A stretch of 5,311 nucleotides of DNA from an uncultured Pyrinomonas sp. Its GTDB lineage: Bacteria; Acidobacteriota; Blastocatellia; Pyrinomonadales; Pyrinomonadaceae. Made by a program: the position numbers and the translations under genes. Below are positions 1 through 5,311 of this stretch, piece by piece (positions within the stretch are counted from its first letter, which is position 1; every line of letters starts with the position of its first letter). The stretch spans positions 1 to 5,311 of the forward strand of contig CAKZOF010000159.1 in the NCBI GenBank assembly GCA_937135995.1, given 5' to 3'. A model generated the notes under the pieces. That model was given only the letters and a program-made list of their open reading frames with translations. It did no database searches and was not told the origin of the DNA.

Positions 1-538
1 AGTCGGCTAGCGGGTTCACCTTCACGATACCATCGTGATCGTGGTCCAGTTCGACCTTGCGGATGTTAGCGCGCGAAGCCCATTGCTCGCGCCTGAGTCC
101 CGTGATCCACGCGTCGAGTCCGCCGAGCGCGCGCACCAGCGGGCGCACTTTGCGCACTTGGCAGCAGAGCAAGCGCAGCGGCACCGACCGGCGAAAGAGA
201 TTGATGCCGTGTTGCTGGACGAGGCGTTCCACTTCGCGATGATCGGGGAGAATGACTTCGAAGCGGGCCTGCGCGTAGCGTTCGCGCACGTGGTCGATGA
301 AGTCGTAGGTTGCCGACGGCAGGCGGCCCGTGTCGACCGTGATGACGCGCACATCCGGGCGGAGCGAAACGGCCATGTCGAGAATGGCCATGCCTTCGGC
401 TTGCAACGCGGTGACCACGGCCACTCTGTCGCCGAAGGTGCGCAACGCCCAAGCGATCACCTCGATGGGGTCGTGATCGTCCAATTCCATGGCGATCTCG
501 CCGATCTCCAGATCGTCGAAGATGACGCGTTCGCTCAT
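1..538 (-). CDS. cysH: Assimilatory adenylyl-sulfate (APS) reductase CysH, 3' end cut by window edge
   Basis: This cytoplasmic thiol-dependent reductase converts adenylyl sulfate to sulfite and AMP in sulfate assimilation. I translated 179 codons from the ATG at 538; the frame is open to position 1. The protein begins MSERVIFDDL. It has the nucleotide-binding segment VTALQAEGMAILDMA (residues 42-56), VDTGRLPSATYDF (68-80), LLCCQVRKVRPL (123-134) and ITGLRREQ (145-152). The adjacent cysteines 125-126 followed by RK are the first half of the [4Fe-4S] site found in APS reductases and absent from E. coli-type PAPS reductases, so APS is the likely substrate. The second half (CxxC) and the C-terminal ECGxH catalytic motif should lie in the missing 50-70 residues, since the family is usually 230-250 residues long. 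The start is fixed by a strong Shine-Dalgarno sequence. It lies 20 bp behind the sulfite reductase gene, clearly in the same operon. Substrate choice is inferred; family membership is secure. Confidence 0.95.
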   Translation of the reverse strand, partial: MSERVIFDDLEIGEIAMELDDHDPIEVIAWALRTFGDRVAVVTALQAEGMAILDMAVSLRPDVRVITVDTGRLPSATYDFIDHVRERYAQARFEVILPDHREVERLVQQHGINLFRRSVPLRLLCCQVRKVRPLVRALGGLDAWITGLRREQWASRANIRKVELDHDHDGIVKVNPLAD

Positions 539-542
539 CTTT

Positions 543-550
543 CACCTCCT
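543..550 (-). promoter_or_regulatory. Ribosome binding site of cysH
   Basis: On the minus strand AGGAGGTG sits 4 bases before the ATG at 538, within GAGGAGGTGAAAGATG. It is an almost perfect anti-16S match. It fixes the cysH start and implies strong independent translation within the operon. Confidence 0.85.
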
Positions 551-558
551 CGCCCACG

Positions 559-2475
559 TTATCCGCCCGAAAGCGCTGGCAGGATGATCAACTCTTGCCC
601 GGCGCACAGCGGCGCGTCCAGCCCACCGAGCGCGCGTACGTCCTCTTCACCGATGAAGAGGTTGATCGATGGCAGCAGGCTCCCGTCGGGCGCGGTGATC
701 TGCGCCGCAAGCGACGGAAACCGCTGGCGAAGTTGTGCGAGTGCCTCGCCCACCGTGCGCGCATCGACTTCGATCCTGTCGGCTCCGCCGGACAGCTCGA
801 GGAACATGCCCGGAACACAAACGACCGAACGCGCCGATTGCTCTTCCGCCACACTCGTCTGCCCCAAGGCGATGGCGCGCAGTTCATCATCGGTGCGTGC
901 ATCGACGAAGTCGCGAAAGTCGGCAGCACCCGTGGATCTCGTGGCGAGCCACGCCTCCGCCAAACGCCCGATGACCGCGGCGATTTGATCTTCCGGCACG
1001 CGGCGCAGCAGCGGTTTGCCGATGGCCGTTTTGGTCCCGAGTCCACCGCGCAAACAAACGTCATAAGCCTCGACGCGCACGCCCTTGACGGGATGCGTGG
1101 TCGTCGTCCCTTGCAAACCTATATCACCGACCCAGTGGTGCGCGCAGGCGTGCGGGCAGCCGTCCATGAAGATGCGCAGCGTCTGCACCGCGACGCCGAA
1201 ACGCCGCTCCAAGGCGGCCAGTATCTCGCGGAGCTTGCCCTTGGTCTCGGCCACCGAGTAGTTGCAGAAGCGGTGATCGGTGCAGGCGATGGAGCGCCCG
1301 TAGATCGGGTTGATTCGCGGCGAAAGATCGATTTCCGCCAGCCGCGCGCTCAGCCACTCCAGCCGCTCTTGCGGAATCCCTGTAACGATCAAGTTCTGCA
1401 GGCGCGTCAAGCGCACGTCGCCGCCGAGCGCGCCCACCGCTTCGCCGAGAGCGATCAACTGGTCTCCGCTCACCCACCCCATGGGAACCGGCACGCCCAT
1501 GTAGGCGAACCCTTCTCGTTTCTCGGCGTGCACGCCCATGTGGTCCGCGTCGGCTACCGGCAGCGGCGCGCGCCCGTCGCGCAACCGGCGCCCGAGCCGC
1601 TCTTCGACCATGGCGCGCACGCCTTCCGGCCCGTAGTCATCGACCAAGAACTTGATGCGCGCCTTGGCGCGGCTGACGCGATAACGAAGATTGTGTTGCC
1701 ACACGTCGGTGATGGCGCGCAGCACCTCGACGGCCTCTTTCGGCTGAATGAGCACGCCAAGGTCGCGCGCCAGACGCGGCGTCGAAGAGAGGCCGCCGCC
1801 GACGCGCACGGCGAAAGCCGGTTGCCCCTCGTGAAGCGTGCCGACAAGCGCGACGTCGTGGATCTCGGGCGCGTTGCACTGGGCCGGACAGGCGCTGATC
1901 GTGTACTTGTGTTTGCGCGGCAAGTTCGAATAATCGCGGTTGCCGTAGAAGAAACGGGCCACCTCATCGACGACAGGACGCACGTCGAAGAACTCGGCGC
2001 GATCCACGCCAGCGACCGGGCAGCTCGTCACGTTGCGTACGGTGTCGCCTTCGCCGCCGACGGTGGTCAACCCGGCGGCTTCGATCTCTTCGAGCACTCG
2101 CGGCAATTCGTCGAGCCGCACCCAGTGGAACTGTATCCCTTGGCGCGTGGTTAGCTCACCGTAGTTCTTCCCGTAACGTTGCGATAAGCGGCCGAGCGCA
2201 ATCAGTTGCTCGGGCCAGATGCGACCGCCCGGGACCTTGACGCGCACCATGAAGGTCCCCACCTTCGGCTTGTCGTGCGTCAAGCCCCACCAGTTGAGCC
2301 GCACGATGTCCTCTTCGGGAATCGCCTCGTAGCCGCGCGCGATCAGCGCAGGCAGTTCGTCGATGATGTCAAGCGGAAACTTCTCGTGCTTCAACCGCTC
2401 GATGGAGTTGCGCTTGTGAACCAGCTCCCACGTCGGCTCGACGCGACTTCTATCGGTGGCCCGCGAAACGGTCAT
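559..2475 (-). CDS. sir: Siroheme sulfite reductase fused to a C-terminal CysO/MoaD-like sulfur carrier domain
   Basis: This enzyme likely performs the six-electron reduction of sulfite to sulfide in the cytoplasm, probably with ferredoxin. The 638-residue chain shows the duplicated nitrite/sulfite reductase fold. The N half has TTRQGIQFHWV (109-119), RNVTSCPVAG (147-156), PRKHKYTIS (186-194) and CPAQCNAPEIHDVALVG (196-212). The C half has IACTDHRFCNYS (396-407) and GCPHACAHHWVGDIGLQG (439-456). Cys398, Cys404, Cys440 and Cys444 give the C-x5-C...C-x3-C pattern for the [4Fe-4S]-siroheme pair. Arg111, Arg147, Lys188 and Lys190 match the usual anion-binding residues. The reductase core ends near residue 540. 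Residues 548-638 form an extra ubiquitin-like sulfur carrier domain ending LPALSGG and then a TAA stop. Family members such as the mycobacterial enzyme are about 555-565 residues, so the tail is additional. Nitrite is possible as substrate, but cysH next door and the sulfur carrier favour sulfite. The ATG at 2475 follows an AGGGG Shine-Dalgarno. It is the first gene of the sulfur operon, with cysH 20 bp downstream. Confidence 0.95.
   Translation of the reverse strand: MTVSRATDRSRVEPTWELVHKRNSIERLKHEKFPLDIIDELPALIARGYEAIPEEDIVRLNWWGLTHDKPKVGTFMVRVKVPGGRIWPEQLIALGRLSQRYGKNYGELTTRQGIQFHWVRLDELPRVLEEIEAAGLTTVGGEGDTVRNVTSCPVAGVDRAEFFDVRPVVDEVARFFYGNRDYSNLPRKHKYTISACPAQCNAPEIHDVALVGTLHEGQPAFAVRVGGGLSSTPRLARDLGVLIQPKEAVEVLRAITDVWQHNLRYRVSRAKARIKFLVDDYGPEGVRAMVEERLGRRLRDGRAPLPVADADHMGVHAEKREGFAYMGVPVPMGWVSGDQLIALGEAVGALGGDVRLTRLQNLIVTGIPQERLEWLSARLAEIDLSPRINPIYGRSIACTDHRFCNYSVAETKGKLREILAALERRFGVAVQTLRIFMDGCPHACAHHWVGDIGLQGTTTTHPVKGVRVEAYDVCLRGGLGTKTAIGKPLLRRVPEDQIAAVIGRLAEAWLATRSTGAADFRDFVDARTDDELRAIALGQTSVAEEQSARSVVCVPGMFLELSGGADRIEVDARTVGEALAQLRQRFPSLAAQITAPDGSLLPSINLFIGEEDVRALGGLDAPLCAGQELIILPALSGG
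562..834 (-). other. CysO/MoaD/ThiS-like sulfur carrier domain fused to sulfite reductase (residues 548-638)
   Basis: This is a ubiquitin-like beta-grasp domain whose C-terminal glycine would carry sulfur as a thiocarboxylate. What is seen: a strand at VVCVPGMFLEL (551-561), then TVGEALAQLRQRFPSLAAQI (574-593) as the helix region, INLFIGEEDVRALGGLDAPL (604-623), then the closing strand ELIILPAL and the Gly-Gly end. The section from INLFI to the end resembles, from memory, the corresponding part of M. tuberculosis CysO (VNIYVNDEDVR...GGL...ILPAVAGG) more than it resembles ThiS. The Gly-Gly is the true C terminus, so no protease trimming would be needed before activation. An E1-like adenylyltransferase (ThiF/MoeB/MoeZ family) and an acceptor enzyme such as CysM or MetY would be the expected partners. 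None of these is in the window. Confidence 0.85.
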
Positions 2476-2483
2476 CGTCTCGG

Positions 2484-2488
2484 CCCCT
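2484..2488 (-). promoter_or_regulatory. Ribosome binding site of the sulfite reductase gene
   Basis: AGGGG on the minus strand, 8 bases before the ATG at 2475. It is a moderate match at good spacing and supports this ATG as the start. Confidence 0.55.
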
Positions 2489-2519
2489 GTTCAACTCCGG
2501 CGTTCAATATAGCGGAAGA

Positions 2520-2549
2520 AATGTAAAATATAACGACGCTTCGTGTCAA
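2520..2549 (-). promoter_or_regulatory. Candidate sigma70-type promoter for the sulfite reductase-cysH operon
   Basis: The minus strand carries a perfect -35 TTGACA (2549-2544), an 18-base spacer and TACATT (2525-2520), four of six matches to TATAAT. Transcription would begin near 2513, giving a leader of roughly 37 bases. The element lies in the AT-rich island (about 2503-2533) of an otherwise GC-rich region, inside the 118-bp gap after the acyltransferase fusion gene. A second -10-like hexamer, TATATT, occurs at 2511-2506 without a good -35. I see no convincing hairpin with a T-run to end the upstream transcript, so read-through from the lipid gene is possible. Confidence 0.5.
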
Positions 2550-2593
2550 TACGCAGGGGGCAAGCGTGCGGACGCGAACAGAAGCGACCAAAG

Positions 2594-5164
2594 TCAAGCT
2601 CGCCGTGCGGCGGGGGTCAGGTGCGCGACGCTTGCTTCTAGTTCGCGCGTCGCTTCGGCCGGATCCCGGTCTGCGGCGAACCGCAGTGGTTCGCCGATGA
2701 GGACGCGAATCTGTCCGGGCGGAGCCGTGCGGCGCCGCTGCTCTTTCAGTTCGAAAAGTCCCTCGAGTTTGATGGGAACCACCGGAAGGCCGAGTTGCGT
2801 GGCGAGCAGGCCGACGCCTTGGCGAAAAGGTCCCATCTTTCCGGTTTCGGTGCGCCGCCCTTCGGGGAAGACGAGCAAGCTCCAGCCGCGATCGACCAGT
2901 TCGCCAGCGACCGAGAAGCTGCGGCGGAAACCGCTCCGCTGTGGCAGCGGAAAGACGTTGAAGAGAGCGACGACCAGCGCATACTGTGCCCGCAGTCGCC
3001 AACGTGCGAGCAGCGGGAGCGAACAGTCGGGCCAGCGCCAGGCGCGAAGCAGTTCGCCGTCCATGGCGATGGCTAAGCGGTGGCGAAAGCGCGGCGGAAG
3101 CGCGACCAAGATCAACGCTTGGTCGATCATGGTGACGTGGTTGGCGATGAACAGCGCCGGGGCTGAAAGTTCACGCAAGCGTTGGCGTCCGGTGATCTGC
3201 GGTCGCGCCATCAGGCGCACGAGCGGCCAGACGAGCGCGTAGAAGAAGAGGGCGCGGAGCCACGTGAACGGAAAGCGCCGCGGCCAATCCGCGTACGGAT
3301 AGCGCGGTGCCGCGGCTGTGTTACGATCGCGCTGGATCATCCGTTCGAGATCGGCCACCGTCGTTTCATCTGTGATCATCTGCTCGTCGAGCGAAACTTG
3401 AAACCGGTCTTCGATCATGCTCAACAGTTCGATGCGCCCGAAGGAATCGAGTCCGAGATCGGTTGCCAGTTTCGCTTGCGGCGGCACGGCTCTGCTCTGC
3501 GGCGCGCCCGCCAGCTGGGCGACCAGTTCGCTCAAGTCGCGAGCGGCGGGCGCTGGCGTTCTGAGACGAGCGAGCACTTCGCGGCGCTTGATCTTCTGCG
3601 TCGGCGTGCGCGGGAAGTCCGGCTCGGGCCAGATGGTCCAGCGGCGTATGCGTTGGTGCGGAGCGAGCAGTTCGTTGGCCCGTTCGACGGCGCGCGCCGC
3701 TGCGCTCGTCGGGTCGTCCGCTGCTCCGGCGAGCAGCAGAACCGCCAGCGGCTCCTCGCGTCCATCTTCTTCGAGGCGGACGACGCAGGCATCGCGCACT
3801 TCGGGTTGGCGGCGCAGCGCCGCTTCCAGATCTTCCGGATAGATGTTCATGCCCGCCGCGGTGACGATCACGTCCTTGCGCCGCCCCTTGAAGATGATGT
3901 TCCCTTCGGCATCGAGTTCGCCGAGATCACCCGTGTGCAGCCAGCCTTGATCGTCGGCGACGGGTTCCAAGCGTCCGGTCCAGTAGCCGCGCGCCACCGC
4001 TTCGCCGCGCACGAGTATCTCGCCGTTTTCGGCGAGTTTGATCTCGCTCGCGGGCAGCGCGCGCCCCACGGCGCCGCTTCGTGCTCTGAACGGATGATTG
4101 AGCGCGATGAGTGCCGCTGTCTCGGTCATCCCGTAACCTTGAATGACGGCGAAGCCGAGTCGTCGCCAGAAGCTCTCCGTCTCGGGGCGCAGCGTCGCGC
4201 CGCCGACGATGAAGGCCCAGAACTTCCAGCCGAAGAGTTTGTGAACGTCGCGAAAAGCGAGCCACCGTCCGATCACCGACATGTGCGCCGCGCGGTCGAG
4301 CAACCGCTGCTTCTCGTTAAACGTCGCGCGCGCCGCCCACTCGCGTTCGATCTGTTCGCGCAAGCTGTCGAGCAAACGCGGAACGGCGACGATCACCGAG
4401 ATCCGCTCACGCTTCGTCGTGGCGATCACTTCCGCCGGATTGAGCGAGTGCTGAAAGTGGACCCCGCCGCCGATGAGCGGCGGGATGAAGAGCCCCATGA
4501 ACTGACCGAAGACGTGGCTCAACGGAACGAGATCGAGAAAGCGGATCGGGTGGACCAGCCGCTCCCACTTGAGATACTTTCGCGTTTCGCTTTCGATCGG
4601 TGCGATGTTGGCGAGCAGGTTGCGATGCGTCAGGCAGACGCCGCGCGGCTCGGCTGTGGTCCCTGACGTGTAGATGATCTCCGCGAGATCGTCCGCGTCG
4701 CTCTGGTCGAGCGAAAGCGGATCGGTCGGTTGGCGCGCTGCTTGTTGCAGCAGCGCCGCGAGCGGCACGGCGCGCTCTTCGGCACGCTGCACGCCATCGT
4801 GCAAGAGAAGTTTGGCTTGCGTTTGGGCGATGACCCGTGCCGCGAGGTCGTCGGTGCTGCCGACATCGAGCGGCACCACGGTCGCGCCGCGCAAACAACA
4901 GCCCCAGAAGGCGGCCGCCCACTCGGCGGAATTGGCTGCCCAGAGAACGACGCGGTCGCCGCGTTTGATGCCGCGCGCTTCGAGTTCGCGCGCGATCTGT
5001 CGCGCGGTTTCGACCACCCAGCGGTAGGAACGACGCGCCGTGCGCAACCCGCGCCGTTCGGCAAACGCGGTGGCATCGCCGTGGCGCGCGTAGATATCGA
5101 GCAAGCTTGCGAGCGTCTTTCTCAACTTCCGCGCCTGCATTCCCGAGGGGATTCGTCCGATCAT
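2594..5164 (-). CDS. Three-domain fusion: acyl-CoA/acyl-ACP synthetase, acyl carrier protein, PlsC-type acyltransferase
   Basis: The 856-residue protein probably activates a fatty acid with ATP, loads it on its own carrier domain and transfers it to a glycerolipid or lysophospholipid at the membrane. The ANL synthetase domain spans about 15-535. It has the P-loop YTSGTTAEPRGV (165-176), PLSHVFGQ (214-221), GYGMTET (343-349), TGDL (411-414), KGRRKD (426-431) and the C-terminal PTQKIKR, with Lys524 the likely catalytic lysine. The ACP domain (about 545-612) has DLGLDSFGRIEL, with Ser574 as phosphopantetheine site. A hydrophobic stretch at 633-652 may anchor the protein. The PlsC domain (about 655-835) has NHVTMID (His676, Asp681), FPEGRRT (766-772) and VPIKLEG (796-802). 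E. coli Aas pairs the same two enzymes in reverse order and without an ACP. The P-loop deviates from the usual TSGTTGxPKG (Ala171, Arg174). The start is uncertain: neither the ATG at 5164 nor the one at 5140 has a clear Shine-Dalgarno. Acyl chain and acceptor cannot be read from the sequence. Confidence 0.93.
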   Translation of the reverse strand: MIGRIPSGMQARKLRKTLASLLDIYARHGDATAFAERRGLRTARRSYRWVVETARQIARELEARGIKRGDRVVLWAANSAEWAAAFWGCCLRGATVVPLDVGSTDDLAARVIAQTQAKLLLHDGVQRAEERAVPLAALLQQAARQPTDPLSLDQSDADDLAEIIYTSGTTAEPRGVCLTHRNLLANIAPIESETRKYLKWERLVHPIRFLDLVPLSHVFGQFMGLFIPPLIGGGVHFQHSLNPAEVIATTKRERISVIVAVPRLLDSLREQIEREWAARATFNEKQRLLDRAAHMSVIGRWLAFRDVHKLFGWKFWAFIVGGATLRPETESFWRRLGFAVIQGYGMTETAALIALNHPFRARSGAVGRALPASEIKLAENGEILVRGEAVARGYWTGRLEPVADDQGWLHTGDLGELDAEGNIIFKGRRKDVIVTAAGMNIYPEDLEAALRRQPEVRDACVVRLEEDGREEPLAVLLLAGAADDPTSAAARAVERANELLAPHQRIRRWTIWPEPDFPRTPTQKIKRREVLARLRTPAPAARDLSELVAQLAGAPQSRAVPPQAKLATDLGLDSFGRIELLSMIEDRFQVSLDEQMITDETTVADLERMIQRDRNTAAAPRYPYADWPRRFPFTWLRALFFYALVWPLVRLMARPQITGRQRLRELSAPALFIANHVTMIDQALILVALPPRFRHRLAIAMDGELLRAWRWPDCSLPLLARWRLRAQYALVVALFNVFPLPQRSGFRRSFSVAGELVDRGWSLLVFPEGRRTETGKMGPFRQGVGLLATQLGLPVVPIKLEGLFELKEQRRRTAPPGQIRVLIGEPLRFAADRDPAEATRELEASVAHLTPAARRA

Positions 5165-5239
5165 TTTCGGCGCTGGCAGAAGCCCGTCGCAAGGCGAGCC
5201 GCGCCGTTCTCCAGCTGTTCGATGCGGGACCCAACCGTT

Positions 5240-5267
5240 TTGTTCGACCCCGGCTTTGTGCTAGACT
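5240..5267 (+). promoter_or_regulatory. Weak candidate promoter for the divergent right-edge gene
   Basis: TTGTTC (5240-5245), a 16-base spacer and TAGACT (5262-5267), the latter preceded by TG plus one base as in extended -10 promoters. If used, transcription would start only about five bases before the ATG at 5279, so the transcript would be nearly leaderless. The match is weak and the gene it would serve is truncated. Confidence 0.25.
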
Positions 5268-5278
5268 TCGACGCCGGG

Positions 5279-5311
5279 ATGGAGTTCGTCGAAAAATCGC
5301 GCATCATGGAC
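5279..5311 (+). CDS. Possible 5' end of a divergent gene, perhaps PyrR-like (11 codons visible)
   Basis: From the ATG at 5279 the plus strand reads MEFVEKSRIMD and runs off the window. Short starts of the form M..EK...MD are typical of PyrR, the bifunctional pyr operon regulator and uracil phosphoribosyltransferase, but eleven residues cannot establish this. The same frame is open further upstream, with an ATG at 5222 (MRDPTVLFDPGF...) and a GTG at 5258, so the start is also open. The gene would be divergent from the acyltransferase fusion gene, with 114 bp between the two ATGs. No strong Shine-Dalgarno is visible before either ATG. Confidence 0.3.
   Translation, partial: MEFVEKSRIMD

Noticed and set aside
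66..557. Minus-strand open frame of 163 codons in another frame over cysH
   Set aside because: Very rich in Arg, Ser, Gly and His with no motif. The frame starting at 538 carries the CysH motifs instead.
35..988. Plus-strand open frame (317 codons) across cysH and the end of the sulfite reductase gene
   Set aside because: It runs antisense through two well-supported genes and their ribosome binding site, and its product has no recognisable features.
595..2154. Long plus-strand open frame (519 codons) opposite the sulfite reductase gene
   Set aside because: It is antisense to a clearly conserved enzyme, and its translation shows no recognisable domain and a composition typical of a GC-rich shadow frame.
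2502..2534. Inverted GTTCAATATA and AATATAAC halves flanking the -10 region
   Set aside because: The arms do not align without a two-base gap, and short AT-rich matches are expected by chance here.
2551..2593. Possible terminator after the acyltransferase fusion gene
   Set aside because: Only four-base stems such as GCGT/ACGC can be drawn and no T-run follows, so I do not call one.
3182..4666. Long plus-strand open frame (494 codons) opposite the synthetase fusion gene
   Set aside because: It covers the antisense of the conserved ANL, ACP and PlsC motifs. Its His/Arg/Asp-rich translation has no family features.

Overview
The window is GC-rich bacterial DNA with three closely spaced minus-strand genes and, at the right edge, what looks like the start of a divergent plus-strand gene. 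The proteins use Arg much more than Lys. There are no rRNA or tRNA genes, mobile elements, CRISPR arrays or long repeats. The lineage cannot be fixed from sequence alone. An Acidobacteriota-like or other soil or thermal GC-rich bacterium would fit, but that is a guess.

Layout, in the direction of transcription (right to left). At 5222-5311 there is a possible divergent plus-strand gene start, perhaps pyrR-like. At 5164-2594 lies an 856-residue fusion of an acyl-CoA/acyl-ACP synthetase (ANL superfamily), an acyl carrier protein domain and a PlsC-type glycerolipid acyltransferase. A 118-bp intergenic stretch (2476-2593) follows. It contains an AT-rich island and the best promoter candidate in the window, pointing into the sulfur genes. 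At 2475-559 is a siroheme sulfite reductase (nitrite/sulfite reductase family) whose last ~90 residues form a MoaD/ThiS/CysO-like sulfur carrier domain ending in a free Gly-Gly. After 20 bp and a near-perfect Shine-Dalgarno sequence comes cysH (538 to beyond position 1), an assimilatory APS reductase with the Fe-S type Cys-Cys motif. Its last quarter lies outside the window.

How the genes work together: CysH reduces APS to sulfite and the sulfite reductase reduces sulfite to sulfide. The fused sulfur carrier tail could capture that sulfide as a protein thiocarboxylate on its C-terminal glycine, once an E1-like enzyme has adenylated it. In Mycobacterium tuberculosis the free protein CysO plays this role and donates sulfur to CysM, and related carriers feed methionine synthesis in Wolinella. 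Joining sulfide producer and sulfide acceptor in one chain is the most interesting feature here. The lipid gene upstream appears to be a separate transcription unit with an equally self-contained design: activate, carry and transfer an acyl group on one polypeptide.
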